32,379 bases of DNA, taken from positions 1 through 32,379 of IMG/VR virus record IMGVR_UViG_3300046170_000051; one strand, 5' to 3'. Source of the DNA: a virus. Every line of letters starts with the position of its first letter. Positions within the stretch are counted from its first letter, which is position 1. Of the stretch, positions 1 through 6,015 are shown piece after piece. The position numbers and the translations under genes are program-made. Under the pieces are notes generated by a model. It ran no database searches and was not told where the DNA came from. It worked only from the letters and a program-made list of their open reading frames with translations.

Positions 1-297
1 GCATAAATTGGCTTTGCGGTCAAACTTATAAATAAGAATAGGTATAAAGTCTTGACCAGAACTTTTAATAACCTGATCCCACCATTCTTGCCTATACATA
101 TTAGTATTGCTCTTGCCATATCTCTTACATTCAATAGCAAAGTTTCTAAAGTAAATATCTGCTAAACCAGCTTTCCATGATTGGTCAAAGTTTCTTGATA
201 CTCTATCTTCTAACCCTTCTTTGGCTAAACAGTCATTGATCTTATTAACAATAAGACGTTCAAATGCAGCACCCTTAGTTCTTGAATTGATGGGCAT
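1..297 (-). CDS. Hjc-like PD-(D/E)XK resolvase/nuclease, C-terminus cut by window edge
   Basis: Ninety-nine codons are open from an ATG at 297 to the window edge, so the C-terminus is missing. The layout matches phage and archaeal Holliday-junction-resolvase-like PD-(D/E)XK nucleases: a KGAAFER helix with E13, then LAD with D47, then the IECKR motif with E56 and K58, followed by a WWDQ segment. Proteins of this type cleave branched DNA during replication or before packaging. The start overlaps the TAA of the upstream 33-aa gene (TAATG), implying translational coupling. The nuclease fold is well supported. The exact substrate is inferred, and a VRR-type nuclease remains possible. Confidence 0.7.
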   Translation of the reverse strand, partial: MPINSRTKGAAFERLIVNKINDCLAKEGLEDRVSRNFDQSWKAGLADIYFRNFAIECKRYGKSNTNMYRQEWWDQVIKSSGQDFIPILIYKFDRKANLC

Positions 298-398
298 TAG
301 TCTTTGTATAAATAATAGAGTCCAGTAATCATTAATACTGCTATGACTCCTATTGTTGAAAAAATTACACTTAGCACTTGTTGTATAAAATCAATCAT
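297..398 (-). CDS. 33-aa single-pass membrane peptide
   Basis: A very short frame starting with ATG at 398 and ending in TAA that overlaps the next ATG. The product begins MIDFIQQVLS, continues with about 18 uncharged hydrophobic residues (roughly 9-28) and ends YLYKD, so it looks like one transmembrane helix with a short charged tail. It shares a TGATTGA-type overlap with the gene upstream and a TAATG overlap with the nuclease downstream, which supports real translation. No family is recognised. A holin or antiholin-like role is possible but nothing shows it. Confidence 0.55.
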   Translation of the reverse strand: MIDFIQQVLSVIFSTIGVIAVLMITGLYYLYKD

Positions 399-558
399 CT
401 TTTAAGTTAATTAATTCTTCTCTACCACTTTCATACTTGATGTATTTGTAATGCTCACCAGCACCTTTTTGGTAGTAGTAGACTGCTATGTTCTTATCAG
501 CCTTTTCTCTGGCTAATCGTTGTCTTTGCTCTTCTACAGTTGTAAAAAACTCAGTCAT
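391..558 (-). CDS. Small hypothetical protein, 55 aa
   Basis: Starts at ATG 558 inside the end of the previous gene (8-nt overlap) and stops at 391 just past the next ATG. The product is charged, with a predicted helix rich in E, Q, R and K (residues 8-25), a tyrosine cluster YYYQKGAGEHYKYIKY and an acidic end LKDD. No family is recognised. The chain of tight overlaps with both neighbours is the main evidence that it is expressed as part of one operon. Confidence 0.55.
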   Translation of the reverse strand: MTEFFTTVEEQRQRLAREKADKNIAVYYYQKGAGEHYKYIKYESGREELINLKDD

Positions 559-715
559 TTGTCTTTGCTTCTTTATGTGAACAAATGCCTAACTTGATTA
601 AGAACTCACCAGCTCCTTCAAGTTTCATGTAGTTCTTATCTGCAAATTCTTTTAATGCAGCGTGCATATCTGGTGTCAACCAAAGTGCCTTCTTTTCTTT
701 AATATCTTTATTCAT
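551..715 (-). CDS. Small hypothetical protein, 54 aa (possible small DNA-binding type)
   Basis: First gene of the leftmost operon; the ATG at 715 lies about 59 nt downstream of a TATAAATATCAAAC motif and a GGAGAG sequence precedes it. The product reads MNKDIKEKKALWLTP at its start, followed by two predicted amphipathic helices (MHAALKEFADKN and GAGEFLIKLGI). The sequence after KALWLTPDMH resembles the short ribbon-helix-helix proteins of phages, but the match is weak. The function is unknown; the best guess is a small DNA-binding or accessory protein. Confidence 0.55.
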   Translation of the reverse strand: MNKDIKEKKALWLTPDMHAALKEFADKNYMKLEGAGEFLIKLGICSHKEAKTND

Positions 716-749
716 ATTTATTTATACTCTCCATTTTTTATTTTATACA

Positions 750-787
750 TTTTTATAACTATTACAATTACAAGTTTGATATTTATA
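750..787 (-). promoter_or_regulatory. Promoter-like element, copy 1 (TATAAATATCAAAC plus 3' extension)
   Basis: On the minus strand this reads TATAAATATCAAAC followed by a segment ending TAATAGTTATAAAAA. It is nearly identical over about 37 bp to the element at 1445-1481 (two substitutions and one indel). It overlaps the stop codon of the C5 methyltransferase gene and lies 35-72 nt upstream of the ATG at 715. The core resembles the T4 late promoter box TATAAATA. Promoter function is inferred from position and recurrence. Confidence 0.55.
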
Positions 788-1433
788 TATCATTGTTAAT
801 TTTTTTTATATCGTTAAATATGTCAATAAACAATTCTGCTGGTATTTGACTTCTTAAATAGTCTCCTTTTAATCCTTGAGTTCCTGTTTGTGAACCTCTT
901 GGTGCTGGTTCGTGATGGCAATTTTTGTTGCCATTAAAACACATTTCTCTAGGTTTCCACCCAACCCACAAATCAGGGTGATATAAAAAGTTAGTCCAAA
1001 TATCAGTAGGTTTCATTCTTGTATCACCATATTTACAATAACAAACTGTAGCTCTATTAAAATCTTGCATGAAATCTAGCTTTCTTAATTTACCTCTTGG
1101 GTTTTCTATAAACCAATATTTAGGTTTTAAATAATTAATTATTTCAATTGTCTTTTTAACTATTGCTACACCTAATTCAGCTTTTTCTGTTTTTGGAGTA
1201 TGGTCTTTATTCCAATGTCTACCAATAGATGCAACAGAAAAACTTGTACAAGGTGGACTTGCCCAAATTATGTCAGGCTCGTAAGGTATTTTATTTATGT
1301 CAAAATCAAATATATCGCATACTTGATCTATAGCTTCAAAATCTTGGTTATCAGTTGTATAAACTTTATGACCTAAAGTTTCAGCTACTTTACTAAAACT
1401 TCTACTACCAGCAAATAATTCTAATACCTTCAT
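783..1433 (-). CDS. Small DNA (cytosine-5) methyltransferase-like protein
   Basis: The 216-aa product carries C5-MTase hallmarks: the SAM-binding start LELFAGS (5-10), the catalytic Pro-Cys of motif IV in SPPCTSFS (Cys62) and a motif-VI-like ENPRGKLR (Glu110) where classical enzymes have ENV. It is much shorter than typical restriction-linked enzymes (over 300 aa) and has little room for a target-recognition domain. This compact form is common in phages. It probably modifies phage DNA to evade host restriction. AAGGAA precedes the ATG. A promoter-like repeat lies on each side, so it may be a self-contained moron-type module. Activity and target site are unknown. Confidence 0.85.
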   Translation of the reverse strand: MKVLELFAGSRSFSKVAETLGHKVYTTDNQDFEAIDQVCDIFDFDINKIPYEPDIIWASPPCTSFSVASIGRHWNKDHTPKTEKAELGVAIVKKTIEIINYLKPKYWFIENPRGKLRKLDFMQDFNRATVCYCKYGDTRMKPTDIWTNFLYHPDLWVGWKPREMCFNGNKNCHHEPAPRGSQTGTQGLKGDYLRSQIPAELFIDIFNDIKKINNDI

Positions 1434-1444
1434 TTATTTTTCCT

Positions 1445-1481
1445 TTTTTATATCTATTACACTTACAGTTTGATATTTATA
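1445..1481 (-). promoter_or_regulatory. Promoter-like element, copy 2, upstream of the C5 methyltransferase
   Basis: On the minus strand this starts TATAAATATCAAAC and ends in TATAAAAA just before the AAGGAA ribosome site of the methyltransferase. It is a near-copy of the 750-787 element. The start codon at 1433 lies 35 nt beyond the core, the right distance for a promoter with a short leader. Confidence 0.6.
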
Positions 1482-1497
1482 ATTTATAATCAAAAGT

Positions 1498-1557
1498 GAA
1501 GGGCAAATGCTAAACTCTCCATATATCTAATACTCTCTATTTAGCTACTTGCCCTTC
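1498..1557 (-). terminator. Long imperfect stem-loop between exonuclease and methyltransferase genes
   Basis: Arms GAAGGGCAA (1498-1506) and TTGCCCTTC (1549-1557) are perfect inverted repeats. A second nested pair, GCTAAA with TTTAGC, extends the stem inward. It begins right after the exonuclease stop and just before promoter copy 2. On the minus strand the second arm is followed by ACTTTTGATT, a weak U-tract. It may terminate or process the upstream transcript. The large loop is unusual for a rho-independent terminator. Confidence 0.45.
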
Positions 1558-1559
1558 TC

Positions 1560-2501
1560 TTAACCAACCCTCTTAATCTTTACATAACCAGCTCTACGTT
1601 CAGGTGCTGCTTTGTATTGCACCTCTTTAACTTGAGCTTCTTTAGCTGGCAATGTTTTCCATTCCAGAACATACTCTGCTGCTCTAGCTTTACTATGATT
1701 ACCCATAGCCATCATAAGATCAGTCATTAACTCATCATGCTTTTGTTTAGCTATTTTCTGAGTTTCTTTTAATGCTTCAATCGTATCTATAATATCTACT
1801 GTATCTGCATCTAAGATCTTTTCATTTTCATCATCACCATCACTAAAAATACTTGCTGCGTGTTCTGGGGTTTCTGGCGGATAGTAGTCCTCTTCTTCTA
1901 CCCTTCTATCAAAGTCCAATACAACCCTTGCCAGCTCACCTTTAAACGCTTCATCTTTTTTGTATATGTATATGCGTAAATCAGTTGAACTAAAAAGTAC
2001 AACTAGTATTCCATAATCTGCATTAAGTATATCCATGCTCGCGTGTAATTGATCTACACCTAAATACTTTGGCGGTTCGTCTACTGAAGGAAAGTCTGAG
2101 CTGCATTTACATTCAATAGGTATGTCTCCATTTAAAATTAAATCCTTATGTCCAACTATATAAATACCATTATCAGGATCATGACTTACTTTTAAATTGA
2201 CTGTTTTACATCTTCCATCTAGTGATGCTTGCAGTGGTAATTCAGGGTGATCTATTTTGTAATCCACTTCAGCTTCAAGTTCAGTAATACCTAAACGCCT
2301 TGCTGCTTCTTTTATTAATACAGGTTCTAATAAGTCTCCTGTTGCCTGTCTATTAGTTTGATTCCATGTATCTTCTAAAGTTCCATGCTTTTCTGCAATA
2401 GCCTTTTTAAGACATCCATGCTTATCAAAAAATCTAGCTCTATCAAATAACGCACAAGTTATTGATGATGTTGCTCTAAACCAAGTTAATTTACCTACCA
2501 T
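1560..2501 (-). CDS. YqaJ/lambda-exonuclease-type viral recombinase nuclease
   Basis: The 313-aa product fits the YqaJ family of PD-(D/E)XK 5'-3' exonucleases: an N-terminal helical region with GDLLEP (Glu60), then ASLDG (Asp95), then PIECKCS (Glu130, Lys132), followed by YLGVDQLHASMDI, the QLH-like helix typical of the family. The C-terminal third is acidic, then basic and coiled-coil-like, ending VKIKRVG. Such enzymes resect DNA ends for single-strand annealing. No Erf, RecT or Redbeta partner is visible nearby; the unknown genes just upstream are the obvious places to look. Confidence 0.85.
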   Translation of the reverse strand: MVGKLTWFRATSSITCALFDRARFFDKHGCLKKAIAEKHGTLEDTWNQTNRQATGDLLEPVLIKEAARRLGITELEAEVDYKIDHPELPLQASLDGRCKTVNLKVSHDPDNGIYIVGHKDLILNGDIPIECKCSSDFPSVDEPPKYLGVDQLHASMDILNADYGILVVLFSSTDLRIYIYKKDEAFKGELARVVLDFDRRVEEEDYYPPETPEHAASIFSDGDDENEKILDADTVDIIDTIEALKETQKIAKQKHDELMTDLMMAMGNHSKARAAEYVLEWKTLPAKEAQVKEVQYKAAPERRAGYVKIKRVG

Positions 2502-2502
2502 T

Positions 2503-2832
2503 TTATAGCTCCTTATTTATCATTCTGTTTATTTCGTAAATAGAATCACGCACTGCTATTGGCTGATTAACACCAACTACTTCAATGTATGTTCCTGATT
2601 CATCTTTGTAGAAAGATTTGAGATTTGTGAGTGAAATAGTTAAACTATCTAAACAACCTAACTTGTTAAATCTAACAGTTCTCTTAGGTTGATTGGATTT
2701 ATGTAACCTTTTAGATCTTTTACCTAATTCAGATAAATATATATTATGCGAAGTAATATCTGCCAAAAAATTAAGCTCTAGCTGTTTTGTCCCACTGCTA
2801 CGCTGTTTGTATTTGACTGCTGTTCTGCACAT
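2503..2832 (-). CDS. Hypothetical protein, about 109 aa
   Basis: The frame opens at a GTG (2874) that overlaps the upstream gene, but the ATG at 2832 is preferred because AGGA lies ten bases before it. The product is basic in its first half (KYKQRSSG, GKRSKRLHKSNQPKRT) and beta-rich afterwards, ending in the acidic and basic helix YEINRMINKEL. It sits directly before the exonuclease gene, with one base between stop and start. No family is recognised. Its position suggests a role with the exonuclease, which is inference only. Confidence 0.5.
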   Translation of the reverse strand: MCRTAVKYKQRSSGTKQLELNFLADITSHNIYLSELGKRSKRLHKSNQPKRTVRFNKLGCLDSLTISLTNLKSFYKDESGTYIEVVGVNQPIAVRDSIYEINRMINKEL

Positions 2833-2863
2833 ATTATTTTTATCCTTTATAACTAACATAGTA

Positions 2864-3103
2864 TTACGTTGCACCTTTATAGTATGAGCTGAATGGTTTG
2901 TCGTTTGCTTTACTCTTCAACTCTGTATTGGTACACATAACTTCGTATTGTGCTATGTGTAATTTATTACGTTCTGAATTAGGAGATCTTTGTATCTTAG
3001 CTAGAGTATTAACTAGTTGCTGTAATAGATCTTTTGCATCTATTATGTTCTGGTTTGATTCCAGTGGAATCGTTAGTCTTTTTACTCTATCTTGATAACT
3101 CAT
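2864..3103 (-). CDS. Hypothetical protein, 79 aa
   Basis: Starts at ATG 3103 with TTTGGAGAG as a good ribosome site. The product has a long predicted helix (DAKDLLQQLVNTLAKIQRSPNSERNKLHIAQYEVM) and a polar end SSYYKGAT. It is the first gene of a short run leading into the exonuclease gene. An 87-bp AT-rich gap separates it from the winged-helix gene upstream and could contain a promoter. No family is recognised. Confidence 0.5.
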   Translation of the reverse strand: MSYQDRVKRLTIPLESNQNIIDAKDLLQQLVNTLAKIQRSPNSERNKLHIAQYEVMCTNTELKSKANDKPFSSYYKGAT

Positions 3104-3190
3104 TTATCTCTCCAAAATTTCTAACTTTTAAAATATATAAAATTATTTATTTAAATACAAGTTTTTTTTACACATATTACCCTCAAACAT

Positions 3191-3724
3191 TTAGCCTAAT
3201 TTTTTGTGGGTATTTTTATATCTATTTTTTATACCTAAATATGTTTCGTTGTATTTACTATGTGCTTCATCATTTGTAAATGAATCAAATTCTTCAACTT
3301 CAAATTGTTTATATAGTTCTGCAAAGACTGTTCCAAATGTTTCCATAAATACAGGTGCAACTTCTGTCAGCGTTTTAAGTTTAGTCGTTGCATCTATAAT
3401 CATAAGACGATTTAGCAACTTTGTAGGTAGAATTTTTCTTGTTCTACCATCACAGCCACAACGACAAATTTCTATAAACTTATGTTTTGTTAACTTTTTA
3501 AGTTTAGTTCTTATTGTATTTTCATTAGTCATTAAGGTATTACTTAATATAGTTATAGTTACTGGTCTATTATGAAAGTTCTCTGAATAAACAAATTTAA
3601 GTATAAAGTCAGTCATCTTGTCTATTTTCAAACCTGTTTGTTGTTCAAATGTTAAATGACCTTTTGCTACTAACACTTCATATTCCGCTAATGCACCTAC
3701 TGTATTAATAGCTGTAAATTCCAT
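3191..3724 (-). CDS. Winged-helix transcriptional regulator-like protein (MarR-like)
   Basis: The 177-aa product contains a likely winged helix-turn-helix at about residues 30-105: a helix FILKFVYSENF, then TITILSNTLMTNENTIRTKLKKLTKHKFI (positioning and recognition helices), and a wing ending DGRTRKILPTKLLNRL. This resembles MarR-type domains. The C-terminal part is helical and charged. The ATG follows GGGGAT and lies just downstream of the recombinase-like gene. Being next to a duplicated upstream element suggests it regulates this early region, perhaps its own operon. The fold call is moderate and its targets are unknown. Confidence 0.6.
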   Translation of the reverse strand: MEFTAINTVGALAEYEVLVAKGHLTFEQQTGLKIDKMTDFILKFVYSENFHNRPVTITILSNTLMTNENTIRTKLKKLTKHKFIEICRCGCDGRTRKILPTKLLNRLMIIDATTKLKTLTEVAPVFMETFGTVFAELYKQFEVEEFDSFTNDEAHSKYNETYLGIKNRYKNTHKKLG

Positions 3725-3726
3725 AT

Positions 3727-4410
3727 TTATATCCCCAAGCTCCCTGCTTTCTTTAATAAATTACGAACACCCATTGGTGTCCATGTATCTTTCCCTCTTC
3801 GTGTTTTTATATTTCTTGCCATAAGTGCATCAGCAATACCTTGAAGTGTTACCTTGCCATATCTTTGGATTTCTCTTATAACTGGCATGATTTCATTACA
3901 GTAATCATCTGCTAGTTGCTGTCTTGCTTTACTGGCATTAATAGTTGCTATATCTAAATTAACAGGATTGCCAGCCTTCCAACCTGTAGCTCTTTTTTTG
4001 TCCAAGGCTGTTCTTGCAACCTTTTTATTTATCTGAATTTGATCTACGCACTGTAAAAGCATTTGCGTTGTATGATATTTATAAACAGCAACATGACCAT
4101 CTGTTTCTCTAATTGCACATACATAAGGATCATCACCCTCTAATTTTGAAACACTATTACAAAATGCCAAACTTCTGGGCAAGTGTCCTATGTTTGGTAT
4201 GATTAATTTTGCAGATCTTGCATTGCATTTTTTAATAGCTTTTTCTAATTCAGGTTTATAGTTTTTACGAACACTCGTTTCAATAAACCTATCAATAATA
4301 GTAGATCTTCCTGTTAAGGCTCTCCCTAATAATGCATCACCCCTAGCCTTGTCTTTTGTTGATTTTATATACACAACAAATTTACCTATAGCACTATAAT
4401 TACTTCTCAT
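3727..4410 (-). CDS. Serine-recombinase (resolvase) family-like protein with degenerate active site
   Basis: The 227-aa product follows the resolvase layout: an N-terminal VVYIKSTKD where active enzymes have YxRVST, a core with KPELEKAI and the hydrophobic strand AKLIIPNIGHLPRSLAF, then a GNP linker (147-149) and a C-terminal recombinase-type HTH (175-225: VTLQGIADALMARNIKTRRGKDTWTP, split by short gaps in family alignments). Ser17 could be the nucleophile. The usual DRLxR motif reads GHLPR (75-79), so the Asp and first Arg are missing. CAGGAG precedes the ATG. It may be a DNA-binding regulator derived from a recombinase, or a divergent integrase. The family call is moderate to good; activity is doubtful. 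Confidence 0.65.
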   Translation of the reverse strand: MRSNYSAIGKFVVYIKSTKDKARGDALLGRALTGRSTIIDRFIETSVRKNYKPELEKAIKKCNARSAKLIIPNIGHLPRSLAFCNSVSKLEGDDPYVCAIRETDGHVAVYKYHTTQMLLQCVDQIQINKKVARTALDKKRATGWKAGNPVNLDIATINASKARQQLADDYCNEIMPVIREIQRYGKVTLQGIADALMARNIKTRRGKDTWTPMGVRNLLKKAGSLGI

Positions 4411-4443
4411 TCTTTTACTCCTGCTACCTACCTTTTTTGTAGC

Positions 4444-4464
4444 TTTATAATTAACATTCCCTAA
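4444..4464 (-). repeat. Conserved upstream element, copy B
   Basis: On the minus strand it reads TTAGGGAATGTTAATTATAA and one further A. It matches the 5097-5117 copy at 20 of 21 positions. It lies 34 nt upstream of the recombinase-like gene and is preceded by a long AT-only stretch containing two TATAAATA-like boxes (4470-4515). Probably an operator or promoter part shared by two operons. Confidence 0.5.
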
Positions 4465-4522
4465 ATATATATGAAAATATATTTATATACAAATATCTAA
4501 CCTGTATATTTATAAGGCAATA

Positions 4523-4687
4523 TTACCTAACTAGTCTCTTGTCATACTTCAATCTGCTATTAAAATTAGGTTTTACCCAAATATTGCGTCTTTTTCTAAA
4601 TGCCAGATAAAGCATTGTTTTTATATATATTGATTTTAGGATCTTGAAACTTATAAATCCTAGTGTAAAAAATAATAGATTTTCCAT
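4523..4687 (-). CDS. Small basic membrane protein, 54 aa
   Basis: ATG at 4687 lies two bases after the previous gene's stop. The product starts MENLLFFTLGFISF, a probable short transmembrane or membrane-associated helix, and continues with a strongly basic tail (AFRKRRNIWVKP, KYDKRLVR). It is the third gene of a three-gene run that begins at 5080. The stop is followed directly by the AT-rich control region of the next operon. No family is recognised. Confidence 0.5.
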   Translation of the reverse strand: MENLLFFTLGFISFKILKSIYIKTMLYLAFRKRRNIWVKPNFNSRLKYDKRLVR

Positions 4688-4688
4688 G

Positions 4689-4856
4689 TTATTTACTCTC
4701 CTCTCTTAGCTTAGCTTTTTCAATAGCGATTCTTTGCCACATAAAGCTAGCATCTCTATCTTGTTTAGCTCTTAGCTTGTCCATCTTCTTTTCATACTCA
4801 GCATTGATGTTATCAAGTTGACTGAATAGGTTTTCTAGGTTCTCGTATCTAGTCAT
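4689..4856 (-). CDS. Small coiled-coil-like protein, 55 aa
   Basis: Starts with a TAATG overlap at the end of the gene upstream. The product is highly charged and probably one long helix or coiled coil: ENLENLFSQLDNINAEYEKK, then KLRAKQDRDASFMWQRIAIEKAKLREESK. No cysteine, no signal sequence, no recognised family. Overlap with its neighbour supports translation as part of the 5080-4523 operon. Confidence 0.5.
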   Translation of the reverse strand: MTRYENLENLFSQLDNINAEYEKKMDKLRAKQDRDASFMWQRIAIEKAKLREESK

Positions 4857-5080
4857 TATGCGACCTCCTGATTATCAAGATAGTTGTCTATCTTTTCTTG
4901 CACATCTTTTATAGTATGACCCCAACCGCCAAATCTTATTACTGGGTCGATGCTAACCTTTGAACCAGTCCAGTGATTTCTACCACAATCCCAATGTGAG
5001 TCTATTTTAAATCCTCTATACTTATAAACCGCTGGTTGATATTTAGTAGCCTTTTTATATATTTCTTTTTTATGTTTCAT
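4856..5080 (-). CDS. Hypothetical protein, 74 aa
   Basis: The frame is open from 5110, but the ATG at 5080 is chosen because GGAG lies nine bases before it. The product starts MKHKKEIYKKATKY and contains an aromatic, glycine-rich middle (YRGFKIDSHWDCGRNHW, then RFGGWGHTIKDVQEKID) and a helix at the end. The pattern resembles small phage proteins with a fold rich in Trp and Gly, but no family is recognised. It is the first gene downstream of control-element copy A. Confidence 0.55.
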   Translation of the reverse strand: MKHKKEIYKKATKYQPAVYKYRGFKIDSHWDCGRNHWTGSKVSIDPVIRFGGWGHTIKDVQEKIDNYLDNQEVA

Positions 5081-5096
5081 GTTATTTAACTCCATA

Positions 5097-5117
5097 TTTA
5101 TAATTAACATACCCTAA
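5097..5117 (-). repeat. Conserved upstream element, copy A
   Basis: On the minus strand it reads TTAGGGTATGTTAATTATAA and one further A, differing from copy B (4444-4464) at one base. It lies 17 nt before the chosen start at 5080 and overlaps that gene's leader. A long AT-only stretch with TATATA repeats joins it to the TATAAATATC motif at 5153-5166, mirroring the arrangement around copy B. Confidence 0.5.
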
Positions 5118-5152
5118 GTATATATAAATATATATAAATGTATAGTTTTTGG

Positions 5153-5166
5153 GTTAGATATTTATA
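5153..5166 (-). promoter_or_regulatory. TATAAATATC promoter-like motif upstream of the 5080 operon
   Basis: The minus strand reads TATAAATATCTAAC, one mismatch to the TATAAATATCAAAC core. It lies 73 nt before the start at 5080 and just beyond the stop of the nuclease gene. It is followed by CCAAAAAC, similar to the CCCAAGAG that follows the motif at 6890 and 24415. Confidence 0.45.
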
Positions 5167-5168
5167 AA

Positions 5169-5612
5169 TTATTTTACTAAGGGATTTAGTACAGGAATTT
5201 CAGATAATTGATTTAAAGTTTCTTGAAAAGAATCTATCTCTATTGTTGGTGTTAATACATCAGCATCAAATGTGTAATAGTTTTGGCTATCAGTTGCTGG
5301 TTTAAATATCACCCTCTTCTCTGGCATAAAGACCATTGCAAGTATGTCTACGTTATATCTTTTATAAGTATCAGATAACTTTCTACCATTTTCAGATGCA
5401 AAAACATATTTACCCTTAGTCGTAATATTTCTTGCTTTAACTTGAACTGAATATCTTGCTGATCCTAATTCACATATAAGATCTGCTGGATGTTTGCTTT
5501 GGGTATCGTATGCAAAATCACAATATTCAAGCAGAAAGGTTTTAACCAGTGATTCTGAATAAGCTCCAAGTCTGGAGTTGTTTAGATGGTCTTGGGCTGT
5601 CTTTGTTGGCAT
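5169..5612 (-). CDS. PD-(D/E)XK-type nuclease-like protein, 147 aa
   Basis: The product shows the order expected for a small PD-(D/E)XK nuclease: a helix with GAYSE (Glu20), then HPADLI (Asp44) and a strand YSVQVKAR with Lys59; the usual Glu/Asp of the last motif is Gln57. The remaining sequence is beta-rich. It resembles the group-I-intron-associated or PDDEXK_5-type hypothetical nucleases. The start overlaps the end of the lysozyme gene by 31 bp and lacks a clear ribosome site. Substrate and role are unknown. If the Gln is real, catalysis may depend on a neighbouring acidic residue. Confidence 0.6.
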   Translation of the reverse strand: MPTKTAQDHLNNSRLGAYSESLVKTFLLEYCDFAYDTQSKHPADLICELGSARYSVQVKARNITTKGKYVFASENGRKLSDTYKRYNVDILAMVFMPEKRVIFKPATDSQNYYTFDADVLTPTIEIDSFQETLNQLSEIPVLNPLVK

Positions 5613-6014
5613 AAGGCAAGCTGGCGTGAGTTATAAGCTGCTCTATTGGGTGTTTGTGTTGCATACTTGCTTCTAAGAAGCTCCTCAGATGCTTCTAACC
5701 AACAACCCATCTCCATCAATGCTCTTGTTTGTCTAAAGTTCATAAATCCTGTAATTCCCAATTGAAATGACATATCTATACATACTAATCTTGCACGTTC
5801 TGGCATGACTCTCCAAGCGTGCCATATTTTATCTAAGTTCTTTACTACTCTACTTAAATCATTTTCTAGCAAATACATAGCTTCTTCTTCGCTAATACCA
5901 TTAGTCTCTAATTCAACGCCCTATGCCTATAGTTAATTTATCCTCAGAACATTTATAAGGATAAGTACGCAACCCTTCATGCCTTAACAGCATTTCTTTT
6001 GCTTTATCTAACAT
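5582..6014 (-). CDS. GH24 phage lysozyme (endolysin), frame broken by one excess base
   Basis: Read with one base removed, this encodes about 143 aa, normal for glycoside hydrolase family 24. The N-terminal part from ATG 6014 holds the catalytic pattern Glu-8aa-Cys-5aa-Thr (Glu13, Cys22, Thr28 in RHEGLR to KCSEDKLTIGIGR), as in P1 Lyz rather than the Asp of T4. The frame then hits TGA at 5913-5915. Continuing one base later gives LETNGISEEEAMYLLENDL and the rest of a normal GH24 fold (SFQLGITGFMNFRQTRAL). It degrades peptidoglycan at lysis. The start lies one base after the holin stop. A sequence error is the simplest explanation for the break. Confidence 0.85.
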
Positions 6015-6015
6015 T

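Noticed and set aside
5913-5918. A prfB-like programmed +1 frameshift in the lysozyme
   Set aside because: The CGT TGA context does not allow good re-pairing after a +1 slip, no upstream Shine-Dalgarno-like stimulator is seen, and seven similar breaks in other genes point to errors.
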